From Ornithodoros turicata (Eukaryota > Arthropoda > Arachnida > Ixodida > Argasidae), in assembly GCF_037126465.1 (NCBI RefSeq), contig NC_088201.1, positions 139,502,376 to 139,566,375 on the forward strand: 64,000 nucleotides of DNA. The letters are read 5' to 3'. Position numbers and translations under genes: made by a program. Of the stretch, positions 42,583 to 54,150 are shown piece after piece; the first letter of the stretch is position 1; the number at the start of each line of letters is the position of its first letter. The notes under the pieces were generated by a model that was not told the origin of the DNA, searched no databases, and saw only the letters and a program-made list of their open reading frames with translations.

Positions 42583-45500
42583 CCTGCTGGAAACTGTCTC
42601 GTTCAGAATCCTATGCAAAATCTAACTGAACCTATTGGATATCATGTGCAGAAATCTCATTCACTAACTGCGAAAATTATCATCCCCAATAGATGATTTG
42701 GGACAAATATCACATTGAAAATGGTGCAATAGTCAATAAGTCTTAATGAGAAATCACAATAAGTGTTAATGAGATGTAATGAGAAATCACAGAAAGTGTT
42801 AATGAGATGTAATGAGAAGCGGTGGCTTCAAACCCATTGACTGTCCTCGTCTTGTCATTGAGCCAATGAGCCCCAGGAGAATATTTCTCATTGGAATGGT
42901 TCTCTATTTGAATTCGCCAGTAGGTTTTTTTCTGGTATAGTCACATTAGATGTGTAGAGCTTTCCAATTAGTGTAAATGAATTCCCGCAAAAATGAATTA
43001 GACTCGATGTGAACTGGATGATTTACTCGATCAATGCACTACATAATGTATTCTATCAGAGCACATATTCCAGCTTCGGTGTAATATTCTCAGTCGCACT
43101 GTGCCTTCACAGATGCGCAATGTTTGGCTAGTAGTACTGTCGTGCATCATATAGTGATAAATAGAAAATCTTAAAGATGTAATTAATATTTAGCAGTAGC
43201 AGAAGGCGCAACCTCCTTCATTCTTGCTCCTTCTCCGGAGAGCACCTTATGAAGCGCCATAGTGCAGTGTAAACCAAACACTAGATAAGAGGTTGCCAGA
43301 AGTCACTATACAAAAGTAGGAGGCATACAAATTTGAAGGTATCTTGGACGGAGCAAAGTATTAGCATTATGCCAGCCCGGTTAGGTCTTGTCATCCATTG
43401 ACAACTTCTCTTATACATTTAATATCCATGGGGCACAAGTATTTAAATCAGCAAAAATCAGCTTGGTCAAGAGCTTGATGATAAACGAGCTGCCGCAAAC
43501 TGTGAGGTAGAAGCACATGCTTTTAACTGTGGTAACGGAAAGCCGAACATGAACACCTTCCTCGGACTCTGTAGACGATGCAAAGGATATTTTGAGTGAT
43601 GTGATATGGAAGTCATGAAAATCATCGAAGCCACGAAGCATTGTTAAAAACAAATTTATTGGACCATGCTCTGCTGGGGACTATCTCTGCCCCCCATGCA
43701 AAACAATGTCGGGTTTCACGGGTACTGCGGATGTAGTTGGTGCTACCATGAAGGAGAGTACTATGCCTCAGCCACCCGATCACCACTAACAGCCCAAGAG
43801 AACCGACTGATGAAGCAGCAGTGAGAAAGACGCAGCAGTCATTAAAGGACAACCTCTAATGCGTGCTGATCTAAAGGACTTGCTGCACTAAGAAACATGC
43901 CACATTTTGAAACTATGTCTGGATTTGTTCCCGATTACATGCACACGGTGTTCTTGTGCGTTGTACTGACTGTCACAGGTACGTGGCTGTCTGAAGCCAA
44001 AGAAACATTCTGCAGCGTGTTTATTTTTATTCGTCACATACATTTTATCAAAAAACTAGCAGAGCAAAATAGATGCCGTTTTTGTAATTGAGTAATATGG
44101 ACAGGTGAACATTCTCTGGAAGAAAGTATGTAACTACACGATCACTAATTACCTAATATTGATTAATTAACTCTTTAATTATGGGACTTCGCATAAAAAT
44201 GAGAAAACAGAAAGGAATATATTCCTCGTTCCATGTGTACATTCCATGTGCAAATAAGCGTTAAAAGCGCACCTGTGTTGAAATGTTCGTCGCTGAATTT
44301 CGCTATGCAAATGAGCCGAAACAAGAAATACGCGGTTTGCAAACGCAGAAATGATGCGAACTTCGCCTTATCCGGGTCGAAGAGCGGTCTATCTGGCCAA
44401 CAGATTAGCTCATACATCAATCAGCTTCATCGCTCCAAAGCACGTGTGCCTCTCACGTGGGTTGCATGTCGCTCTTCTGTGCCAGAAAAGTGGTTACTTC
44501 ATGTTTCGGCTCATTTGCATAGCGAAATTCAGGGATGGTTATTTCAACGCACGTGCGCGTTTATGTTTCTTTCTTTTTTTTTCAACAGGAAATCGCTTTC
44601 GGCGTTGAATACATCCCGTTGTGTTATTTCGTCTTTGCGCGAAGTCCCCTAATTAAGGAGTGATGAATTTTAGGTAATTAGTGGTCACACGGTTGGATGA
44701 TTTTCTTCGAGTGAATGTTCGCCTGGCCACATAACTCAACTGGAAAAACGGCATCTACTTTGCTCTACTAGTTTTTAGGAAAAATTCTGTAGCGAATAAA
44801 AAGAAACACCCTGTATGTTTGCAAGAAACAAAAAAATACGTAATCATCATTCGCAGAAGAATAATGACTCCACGAAGCTCTTTATCGAAGATATCGAAGG
44901 TTATAGATACCCTTTTGGAAGGCCTCAGAATGTAAAGGTTGGTTACTTTTTCAAGTTCTGCCATGTATATAGGGTATCCTTACTGAAAAACTTACATAAG
45001 ATCGCATTGAAGCAACTGATTCAAGTTAAACTGTTGCACGAGGAAGCAGAAAAGGCTGAAATATGCTAGAAAATTATCAAGTGGCAATAAGCAATAAATT
45101 GGAAGATTTATTGTAAGAATGTGAGACAGTCTGGCTACAAATGAGTACACTGTCTATGCAAACTCGTTTAACAGAAAGGAAGGTGCATGAAGAAGGAAAC
45201 TAAAACAGTAAAAACACCCCTCTGCTTCATTAATTCCTGATCCAAGTGCAGAGTGTTGATCCACACTAACAAGTTTGAAAAGAGATATGCTACAAATATT
45301 CAGTCTACATGCAGCAACAGTGACAACACTATAAGGAGATAATGTGTGACACAATTTGAGGCAGGCAAGGTCTAATACATGCATATGTGAAATCGCGAAC
45401 GCCACTTATCAGTAGCACTTTCTCATTTAATTGTCCGACAAAGTAAGTACGTCCAGTGCAAGCGGGATGATGGCACATCCTGAGGGAAATTCAGAGATCT

Positions 45501-45945
45501 ATGGATATATATAGGGTCGCTAGTACACCTCTTGGTTCGCATTTGGGACTTGAGGATGAAGCGTCCAAAACACGGCGCTTACCTTTGTCGTAACACGGCT
45601 CGTGCACGGGTTCAGGAACAAAATGCACGGCGAAGCACCTCACTACACAAATGCCAAGACGTTCACATTTTTATACGGTCGGAGGAGTTGAAGGGCAGGA
45701 AAAAACATGTAATTTACCAGACTTCGTCTTAGATTCTAAACGCCAAGAGACGTTTCCAAGTTCAAGATGTATTCTGAATTGATGCCGATGGCGCTCGGTC
45801 ACATATGACGACGAGAGCATTGTGGCTGTAGTTTCTTTTTGACAGACTGGCAAAGCTGAACTGTCGCAGGGTAAAGTCAAGAGCTGTCGCATTGCACAAT
45901 CACTTTTTTGCAGCCTACTCAGTAACACGGAGTTGTATGCATAAC
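42583..45945 (+). mobile_element. CMC/KDZ-like DNA transposon, copy B
   Basis: Plus-strand relative of 17215-19398. Short decayed frames hold features of this transposase type. VKSLMINELPQTVR lies near 43470, FHGYCGCSWCYHEGEYY near 43712, and FVPDYMHTVFLCVV near 43909. The GC-CxxC-GE block and the DYMH block are diagnostic of the CMC/tnp2-like or KDZ group. The protein would cut and paste the element, but stops are frequent. A fold-back MITE sits at 44013-44813. The right end at 45945 is where similarity to copy A stops; coding-like sequence at 46478 may extend it. Confidence 0.6.
44013..44813. mobile_element. Fold-back MITE with CAGGGTGTTT ends
   Basis: The left end CAGCGTGTTTATTTTTATTCG and the right end CGAATAAAAAGAAACACCCTG are inverted repeats. 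The complementarity continues deep into the element (TTCGCTATGCAAATGAGCC near 44299 against GGCTCATTTGCATAGCGAA near 44508). It separates coding blocks of copy B. Confidence 0.8.
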
Positions 45946-46477
45946 TTTGCACACGTTTCGGTCTTTATATATATTATTATTTTATTTATTTAATAATATA
46001 ATTATTATTATTGTATTTATTCTATTATTACGTCAATATGTTTTATTGTGCTTTAGCATAATTTAATATGCACACGTCGTGCAATTAATTTCGACAGTTT
46101 TCTTTTTTTTTCGCCTTATATAAGCGCCGATTATATTCATAGCCAAGAATCTAACACTATCTGGCGTACTTGCTGGTACATCCCAATTCCAGCTCGAGTC
46201 CAGCATTGAACTATCATGGGTTTCGAATGGAAGGTGGATGGTTTCAGAATGGAAATTCAACCTGCACTGAGCCAGCATGGAAAGTGCCTCGGCGAGCCCA
46301 GTTCCAGCCTGGGATAGCTTTTCCAGACTGGTTCTACTGTAGATCCAGGCTGATGTTTTTCTTTTTTTTTTTTTTCTATGCTCATTCTTAAGTTTGCGTG
46401 TGAAATGAAGTTTCTCTATTGCAAGTCGTCAATGTCCTTCAATTTTCATTGTTTGACTCACATTGCAAAAAAAAAAA
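45946..46477. other. Low-complexity AT tract and TCCAG-rich segment
   Basis: An ATTATTATTTTATTTATT-like tract near 45965-46050, then a segment (46170-46345) with repeated TCCAG and TGGAA motifs on both strands, possibly a small MITE. No gene. Confidence 0.4.
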
Positions 46478-46852
46478 ATGTTTTCAATTTTGAACCTCTC
46501 GGCGCCCTATTTGAGTGACCGCTACAATGTACAAACAGTCCTCTTTGATTATGCTGAACAACTGTTTCAGAACCATTTGCTGCAACATGCTTTGAAAGTT
46601 TCGTCTGCACGGGCACTTCGGAAAGTTGTAGAGCTCGAGACCGTTCATACATTCAAAAATGCAACGGTAGAATTGCCTTCATCATCCACCGCATACAAGC
46701 GAATGATCGCCAAAGAGGTTGTGTACCATTCCACTAGAGATCATATTAAATGTCAGAGGACAAACAAGAAGATATTTTGTTTGAACGGCGGGTCATACAA
46801 TATGCCGAGATTCTTCAAATTAGCTTTCGCCAAGAGGGAGAGGAAACGGTAA
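46478..46852 (+). CDS. ORF resembling a transposase C-terminal domain
   Basis: ATG at 46478 starts MFSILNLSAPYLSDRYN; the frame is 124 codons. The segment STAYKRMIAKEVVYHSTRDH is reminiscent of the small C-terminal domain found after the catalytic part of CMC/KDZ-like transposases, where a Y-R-M-x-x-x-G-x-x-Y-H-S pattern recurs. It lies 530 bp past the end of copy B in the same orientation and could be its last exon. No other function is suggested. Confidence 0.35.
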   Translation: MFSILNLSAPYLSDRYNVQTVLFDYAEQLFQNHLLQHALKVSSARALRKVVELETVHTFKNATVELPSSSTAYKRMIAKEVVYHSTRDHIKCQRTNKKIFCLNGGSYNMPRFFKLAFAKRERKR

Positions 46853-47403
46853 GTTCACTGACACTTTTAGAATACAACAGTGTTCGGAACACACGTAACA
46901 GTATGCCATGTTTCGCAGTGAATAAGAATACCTTCACCTGTAGTGTTGGCATGTAGACGGATGCGCATGGCACTAAATGAGCAGTTTGTAGTGATCAAGT
47001 TGCCAAACAAGATTGAATATCAGTGATGACTACCGTTGTAAAAAGTGTATCATTCAAGTTTTTATTGTATTAGTAGTGGGACAATCTTAGATAACAATAG
47101 ACGTCTTTTCTAGCAGTTTATTTTTTTTTCTGAGATAACGTAAGCTATAAACATCAATCTTTCTTACACGATGTCATGTACCCTGTTATTGAGATTTCCT
47201 TGTTCGAAGTATATTTACAGCAGTCACATACAAGTGTACATTATTTGTTTATGTTTTGCTATATATTGTTTACATAAATGTATTTACCACTTGCAAACAC
47301 AATGTGCAAAACTATGCATTAATACAGAGCATACTTCACTCTCTTCTCTTTCACTCTCATGCATTGCAAAAAAAAACATTATATATATATATATATATTA
47401 TTC
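46853..47403. other. Unassigned stretch with (TA)n microsatellite
   Basis: Non-coding; contains a TATATATATATATATATAT run near 47379-47398. Nothing else recognised. Confidence 0.4.
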
Positions 47404-47432
47404 ATAGATACTTATGGAACGATGCGACAGCA

Positions 47433-47477
47433 CCAGAGGACACGTGTTTCGCCCTGTTTGCGGCTCGTCAGCCCTGG
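47433..47477 (-). ncRNA. Hammerhead ribozyme 1 (type I, complete core)
   Basis: Read on the minus strand: CCAGGG (stem I), CUGACGA core (47471-47465), GCC-loop-GGC (stem II), GAAA (47450-47447), a very short stem III formed by ACACGUGU, the cleavage triplet GUC, and CUCUGG closing stem I. Stem I pairs six bases including one G-U. Every invariant core residue is present. The short stem III with a two-base loop matches hammerheads that act best as dimers. Cleavage is predicted between 47439 and 47438. Confidence 0.8.
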
Positions 47478-47719
47478 GTAGCTGCGCACCGTTCGGAAAT
47501 GGCAAACCAGGGGTCACTCAGCGAGCGATCTACACCTGGGAGGGTGACTGAGCACTCCTCAATGCCACAGTGCAAGCTAGTGAATTGTAATGCAGAAAAA
47601 AAAGCAATTGAAAAACAAGTAGATGATACTAGACGTGTTTGTTATTCAAAATTCCATGTTAAGATGGCTTCTATGGCTGCACGCAGAGAAACAGATACTT
47701 ATGGAACGATGCGACAGCA

Positions 47720-47764
47720 CAAGAGGGCACGTGTTTCGCCGTGTTTGCGGCTCGTCAGCTCTGG
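47720..47764 (-). ncRNA. Hammerhead ribozyme 2 (cleavage triplet altered)
   Basis: This is the same architecture as ribozyme 1: CCAGAG, CUGACGA (47758-47752), GCC/GGC stem II, GAAA (47737-47734). The closing sequence reads GUGCC where ribozyme 1 has GUGUC, so the invariant U before the cleavage base is C and the A-U closing pair of stem III is lost. Stem I keeps five of six pairs. It is probably inactive or weak. Confidence 0.75.
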
Positions 47765-47854
47765 GTAGCTGCGCATCGTTCGGATTTGGCAAACCAGGGG
47801 TCTCTCAGCGAGCGATCTACACAGGTCTGGGAGGGTGACTGAGCACTCCTCAAT

Positions 47855-48357
47855 AGATTTAAACTTAAGCACTTAAAAACTCGTCATTTGCGTAGTTTGT
47901 GCCCCTTGAACTGTGCAGGAATTCAAACACGTTTCGAATAGAATATATTTGAAATTAGAATGATTGACTTCTGTATTCAGTGCTCACCAACTTGCTCTAT
48001 CCCCCGAATGTGTTTTTCATCATTTCCCCCCTTTCATCTATGTATGGAGCAGTCCTACCCGCACGACACGTTTGCTAGCATTAATTCAATTGAGGCAGTG
48101 ATCATGATGGTTCGATGCAAAACCAATTGCCCAATTCGTTCTTCTTCTGTGAAGGGGAGCTTCACTGGACGACACGTCGCTTCAGGTTGGTTAAATTGGA
48201 AATCATTGTTTCTCATTGGCACCCAGTGAACTAATTACTTGATTTGGTTCTAGATTTCCTGTGAATCTTCTTCACCACAACACCTGTTAGAGCGCTGAAA
48301 CATGGAGCTAGCTTTCCCTCAACACCTCTCATTACTTCAATCAGAAATTTAGAAATG
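47855..48357. other. Unassigned stretch
   Basis: No feature recognised. Confidence 0.3.
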
Positions 48358-48960
48358 GAGGAAAGTTTCTCGTATGTACATCGAAATATTTGGCTGCCTG
48401 CGCGGGGCGTTTGGCCAAATTTTCGTCATCATGGCCAACTTTGGAGTCCTATATCTCCCGTACTATTTCACTTGTCAAGATGCACTCTGGGATTATTATG
48501 CTGCAGGTATAGAAGTGTCATATTTAAAAATGTCTCCGTTCTGCATTAAAATCTGTAGGTTCTCTGCGTCGCCGCGCTTCCCCAAATTTTCGCGTGGAGC
48601 GCGGCCATCATCACCGGGTGCGGTATTCTATAGCGTTCTGCCCCCTAAGCTATTTAATTTATCAAAATGATTTCTCTGATTCTAATAAAACAAGTAATGA
48701 GGTAACATGGTGGAAAGTTTCACGTTTCTACATAGAAATTTTTCGCTGCCTGCGCCGGCGCGTTTGGCCAAATTTTCGTCATCATGGCCAAATTTGGCGT
48801 CCTATATCTCCCAAACTATTTCACTTATCAAAATGCACACTGGGATTCTTATACTGCAGGCATTCAATTACAAACCTGCAAAGTTATTTGTCTGTGGAGA
48901 AATATCTGTTGGTTCCTGGTAGGTCCGCATTTCTCCATAGAGATACATGTATTTCAGTAG
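48358..48960 (+). repeat. Degenerate satellite, unit about 176 bp
   Basis: Copies start at about 48358, 48534 and 48710, with a partial fourth near 48886. The first and third are closest (shared TTTGGCCAAATTTTCGTCAT and TTTCACTT(G/A)TCAA(G/A)ATGCAC). The second is more diverged but keeps CCCCAAATTTTCG and the spacing. Confidence 0.6.
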
Positions 48961-50034
48961 CACCCCTTGGAACCAAGCGCACTGCCCACATATTGTTCTA
49001 ATTTGGTGAAGATGTTTATTTTATAGCGTATTCAGCAATTCCTCGAGTGGATGTCGATTACTTGAATAGGAACGGAATTATTTGTAGAAACGTGTTCCAA
49101 ATGCATGGCGTCTATGGGCAGCGTAGGGTAGGCTTCACCTAATGCGCTAAGGCATTGGGTGAAGCCTGCTTTACATTTTGGCACGGATTCTTGGGAACGA
49201 CAAATTCAAAGTTGCATCTACTTCTAAAGTGTCACTTTTCATTCACAAAATATTCAAGCAAATTGTTTTTCTTTGATGCAAAACGCACGCACGCACGCGC
49301 ATACAACCTAATGTATATGCAAGAAATAACCTTCACGTACCTTGCAGAAAGAAGCCTCCACGCGTTTTCTCGCTACCCTGCCGGAAAATAGCGTGCACTG
49401 CATATTCCGTGTTCCGATTGAAAATCCGTGGCATCATTGTCTTCAGAAAAAAATTATCACGTTCTCCACAGAAGCAAGAACGGGAATGTCGTCAAGAACC
49501 TCATGTATACACACGTCATCCTGGCACCTCGTTAAGAAGCGGCAGACAGGACGAAGCAAATACACACGCAGACCCTGCCATGGAAGCCGGCGTGTAACTG
49601 CTCGAAGCAGAGAGGAGGCGATTCGAAAAACCACAAAAGCGGAAACTTGTTGTACGGACCCTCTCGAACCAAGGAAAAAGGGAAAAAGAGGGATGCTTCG
49701 CTCGAGCGGAGAAACTGAGTGCAGCTGTAAAAATGACACCGATGTTGCATGTTTCTCGCGTTGTTTTTCGTAAACCAAATATGCCAATTATGGCCATAGC
49801 TGTCGATGCGCTAAAAAACCCTAATCGTCAATATCATCAAATATTCCATCTTTTGTACATTCTTTGCACCACCTTTCATTGTAATCGCGTCACTAACCTG
49901 TTTGAAGCTCATAGGAGCAGAAAGTATCGCTGTTTGCAATGTTATCTACTATTTCTGGCCTGTAACAAAAATTAATGCGTGAACTTCTTCCGTTTATCCT
50001 ATAAGATTCGTACTCGTTGTGTTTTAAAGGGACT
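48961..50034. other. Unassigned 1.1-kb stretch
   Basis: Overlapping frames on both strands (49342-49773 plus, 49443-49787 minus) start at non-ATG codons and show no domain. The plus frame is rich in Lys, Arg and Cys near its end. Nothing further is claimed. Confidence 0.3.
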
Positions 50035-50300
50035 ATGAAATTTCCCGAACCCCCATACTTTTGTTTGCTGGAAACTGTTCTGCCCGACGATAAACTAACA
50101 TGTCACAATTTTTTCCGGACGAAATCCCTCCACTCCGTGAGAAGCGCGCGCTCGAAATGTCTCTTCCGCGTTCCTCCTCTCCCGCACATATTCTCCCGTC
50201 GATGGTGTAACCAGGCCTCCACAGCTCCCCGCATTTGCGGCAGTAGAAAAATAAAATCACGTCACAGTCACGTGGTATTACATCGTCAGGCATCATGACG
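50035..50300. mobile_element. MITE-like segment starting AAAGGGACTATGAAA
   Basis: The start AAAGGGACTATGAAATTT and the internal AAATCCCTCCACTCCGTGAG resemble a dispersed tick repeat. The partner end is not defined. Confidence 0.35.
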
Positions 50301-53158
50301 GATGTCCATTGGCCAAAGGAGGATGCGCGCTCCGGGATTGGTTGATAAAGTTTCGAAATATCTGACAGCTCACTTTTCGCGGGCAGTCTGGGGGGCAGTC
50401 TGCCAGGCGTGCAGCTCCAAGCAAGGTCGCTCCGTCTCCGCGGCTCTCCGATGTCGGTTGACCACAACGACCAAAGAGGAAGTGAACGCGCGGGTTTGTT
50501 TGTGAGCTATAGTGACTCTGGCCATGTACTGATCTCCGATAAAGTGTCAACCTACGGATATTCTTGCCGGGTCGGAACTGGAATGCTTGGTGAGCTGACG
50601 CCTGAGGAACACTTTCGAGCGCTGTCGCATTTTCAAATACAGTGACTAAGAAGAGAGTGTTCGTACGACTAAAGTATTTCCCGTGACTGTGTGACCTACG
50701 GTGCGTCGCCAGAATTAGAAGAAGATGCTCATCTGTGAAACGCACGCACTCGTGGACTTCGCTCGCCTCCAGAAGTAGACTGTATGTGTGCTTTGCAAGT
50801 TCGAACTTGGTTTGGTTACTGTCTATTCAAGGAACGAAACGTCCTGTACGCACGGTGAATATATGAGTCAAACATTTGAGTTTATACGTTGCGTCAATAA
50901 ATATGTATTTCGCCTATCAAAAATAGTTCTGGAATAACGGGCGCCAGGTATAAAAACCAGTAGAAGTCAATGGCAGCCAGGGCCGGCCGAAAGCCAAGCC
51001 AAACTGAGAGTTTGCTGATTGGTTGGCTGCTAGGCATCACGACGCATTTTCATTGGTCGTATGTCCAGTGTTGCCTGAATTATCTCAAACTATGGGCTCT
51101 ATGGGGAGCTGTGGGCGCCTGGTGTAACTGTGGACGCACTTCTGTGCCCGGTTAAGTCACCGGTGTTGCACAATGGCAAGTAATGCAGCGAGCCCGCTGT
51201 GGCTGTCGCCGTCCAGTCGCACACAGAAGGTCACAAGGTCTCCGGTCGCGTCTGAGAGTTGAAGTTGAAGCATTACGTTTTCTTGGTTGGAGGCGTTCGG
51301 ATAACACGCTATCATGAACAGCCTTTTGAGTGTGAATCGTTTGCTACAGTTGAGCTGGCAAGTATGACATGTGAGCTATACTTTTTCATCGAATGTATTC
51401 GTCCTCTGCTCTGCGGCCGTTCACAACAAGGAACTCAAGTACCTCCGTGGCTTTGAGAGTTTTGCTGACGAGTTACGTGGGCCTCTAGCGATTCACCGCA
51501 ACGTGCATTGGTTGTATCGTCGTCACCAATGGAAAGTGTCTGGTGGTTACTTGGCGTTGCAGTTATGTTTACGTGTTGGCATTTGACAACAAAAGAAGTG
51601 CGTTGTGAAGTGCGACTGTGATATTTGGAAGATGCCTCCTTCGTTGCTCGATTTGTTTGCACGAATTATCCTAAAAGACTGGGTGGTCTAATGTTTTGTT
51701 TTACTTTGTTTCAACTCGTGTTCTTTGACATCATTACTGTTATTATTCAAAGCAGCTTCCCGCCTTCCGGCGATTTTGATTTATTCTGCATTTATTGTTC
51801 GACAGATGGCTGTATTTCCTTCCGTCGAAGGACTTGTTGTTTGTCTAAGAATATGTTTCACGCAAGAATTTATTTATGAGCACGTCAAGTATTCTGTATT
51901 CAATGTTGAGCACGTCGTATATCTGAACATTTAGCTTTGCCCACCACCATGCCTACAGAAACTCAGCTGCAGCGTATTGTGTAAGGGTATTCTGCACATC
52001 GTATTTATTTCTGGTAACTGTTTGTCGTTTAACAAATTTATTGATCAACCAGGTTTCTAATAGTCTGTAATACATCCATAACCCTAAGGGTGGGGGACAC
52101 AATTTCACGGCACCAGTTCGCCTGCGTCATTGCCATCTTGTATTATTGTGTTACGTAAGCTTGAAGTCACCAGTTGACGTAACTGGAAAGAAGCAAAAAC
52201 GCCCAGTAGTCACGTCGCATGCCGTATATTTTGCAATAAACAAAAACGACAAGTAATTGGTACTATTTCAAGTAAACTGCTTGTTGGTCTTCTGGCGGAA
52301 ATCTGCTTGCTTTGTGAGAGATCTGTTTCATTTGCCACCGGGACAGAGTCCTCAGCTGTGGAGGCTCCTCCGAGGGTGTGGGCACACATGTATGCGCGTC
52401 AAGGACCAGGGCATCAGGCTCAAACAGCTGAAATGTCGACGTTTAGCTCAAATAGTACAATAACTAAGACCTAACATCTACATTTACACATTATATGCTA
52501 TACATGCATAATTTTTATTTTTAATAGAACACAGGATATGTTCGATTTTACACTGTCACACAGCTCATCTAACCACTGTATTGGCACCAGCGTTACCAGC
52601 AAACAAGGGCTGAAGTAGCTGCATGGCCTTGCAGGATGCCCAGAGCAAGTTAAACTGGTTGAACACAGCAGTACACCACTGGTATGATAATGGTTGGTAG
52701 GGTTATTTTTTGGTAATGTGAAACAAAGTGCAGAGTTGTAGCAGGAACAAAACCTCATTGAATCAAAGGTAGTTTCCTTTAATTTAGAGGTGACCTGCAG
52801 AGCACTTGCTGAGTTGTCCTGGCATGTTACCCTTGTGAAAGACTTCAGCTGCCATACACATGGGCTGCCATGATTTGAGAGAAGAAAATAACACAGAATA
52901 CAACACCAGTTCCGGTGAATGCAAATGATGTAATACAACTGAGCAATGATTATAAGATAAGAAGTGTAAACAAGAAAATGTCCCCCTGAACATCATATTT
53001 ACGCAGATGATAAAGCAAACTGTAAATCAAATAACAAGAAAGGTAAAAAAAAACATGTGAACAATATACAAAGCCCGAATGGTAGGCAAGACACTGCATG
53101 AAAGAGGCATCTGGAAAGAGGGTGCACAGCATTTGTCTGCTCTGAATAGTGGGCGACA
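50301..53158. other. Unassigned 2.9-kb stretch
   Basis: Between about 50990 and 51060 two inverted CCAAT motifs (GATTGGTTGGC, CATTGGTCG) precede a short ATG frame (51173) with a possible donor. This could be a promoter but is not compelling. The rest has no recognised gene or repeat. Confidence 0.3.
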
Positions 53159-53853
53159 ATGATCATGCTGGGCAGCTGGCTTTTCCATTCTTGTGGGGCC
53201 AGTTTCCCCCGCATCCGAAGCATTTTTGTGAGCTTCTGTGGTTGGAGCGATTCTCCTTGCGAGTGGCGCCTCCTCGCCAGGGCTTCTTCGCTGCCACTTT
53301 TTGAATTGTCTGATGTTGTGAAGGACCTTCTATGTTGGAAGCCTGTAGCTCTGCATCTCAAGGCTACGGCCAATTCCCAGTAGTTTGTCTAGGGTGATAT
53401 CCGTTTCACGGAGTGCGGCGCGGCGTAATCTGTGTGACGCAGTTCCCTCGATTATTTGGGATACCAACTCTTTGTCAATATTCGCGAATTCGCATGTTGC
53501 TGCAAGCCTTCTCAGTCGGACTTGAAATTGGTCGAGCGTTTCTCCAGTATCTTGCTTTGCTTGGCGAAATACGTGTTTCTCGTACACGGTATTTTTCCAG
53601 GGGCGAAGTGCGCTTTCAAACGGGCGACAGCTGTGTCATAGTCCGATTGCGTATCCGGGAGGGTTTGAAAAATGTCGTAAACCTCCTCTCCGGCGTAAGG
53701 AAGCAGCATAGCACGCTGTCTAGTGGGATCTGTGACGTTGGCGGCCAAAAGGAAGTTTTCGAAACGGGCGTGCCATTTAGTCCAACGCTGTGCGAGTGAC
53801 GACGCGTCCGTGTATGGATCGAACTTGTGGAACGCCGGTAGAAGGGTTTCCAT
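53159..53853 (-). pseudogene. Gypsy-type gag fragment
   Basis: ATG at 53853 starts METLLPAFHKFDPYT, then RWTKWHARFENFLLAANV and EVYDIFQTLPDT, the capsid pattern of Gypsy elements common in arthropods. A second frame (53587-53330) continues with FRQAKQDTGETLDQFQVRLR and RLRRAALRETDITLDKLL. Near 53210-53160 a CFGCGGNWPH zinc knuckle closes the protein. One frameshift lies near 53550. No protease or RT follows, so only the 5' part of the element remains. Confidence 0.75.
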
Positions 53854-53924
53854 ATTCCTTACTTGTTCTTCGGTTCCCTGTTCTTGCTCTCCTCGTGGGT
53901 TGCTGATGGAAAATACCTCGTCGC

Positions 53925-54150
53925 CAGCTTTTCCTGTGGTGTCTTGGACTAACCACGTAGAAACACTGCAACCACGTTGTTTATTTTCCCGACCAAAAAC
54001 AACATTCTACGTTTTCACGCGCTCGGTCACTTCTACTTCCTTTTCCCTCTCTTCGTGTCCTCCGTCGTCGTCTTCCTTAACACAACAACACTACAACTCC
54101 GTTCAGAGAAGCTGAATAAAAAGAACTGTACTGACGCCACTTTGCTCGGA
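53925..54150 (-). repeat. Probable LTR and leader of the gag fragment
   Basis: Upstream of gag on the minus strand lies an AATAAA signal (near 53977), then GTTGCAGTGTTTCTACG, and a TGGCGACGAGG segment (about 53923-53913) that looks like a primer-binding site. The second LTR is not in the window, so the borders are approximate. Confidence 0.4.

Larger units (their letters stand above)
47406..47854 (-). mobile_element. Retrozyme-like direct repeat, 287-bp period
   Basis: Sequence 47406-47563 recurs at 47693-47854 with about 90% identity. Corresponding landmarks are 287 bp apart (AGATACTTATGG at 47406 and 47693; TCGTCAG at 47465 and 47752). Each copy carries a hammerhead on the minus strand. 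The segment between the copies has no long ORF. A possible ATAGAT duplication flanks the whole (47404-47409 and 47853-47858). Two ribozymes bounding a unit of a few hundred bases define animal retrozymes. Two cleavages would release a 287-nt RNA that could circularise. Confidence 0.7.

Noticed and set aside
47379..47398. (TA)n tract as a replication or regulatory element
   Set aside because: A simple microsatellite with no associated motif.
49342..49787. Overlapping ORFs on both strands as an antisense gene pair
   Set aside because: Both begin at non-ATG codons, neither has a domain, and no splice or promoter signal supports them.
51173..51260. First exon starting MASNAASPLWL
   Set aside because: CCAAT motifs precede it, but the frame closes quickly and the possible donors do not follow a convincing exon.
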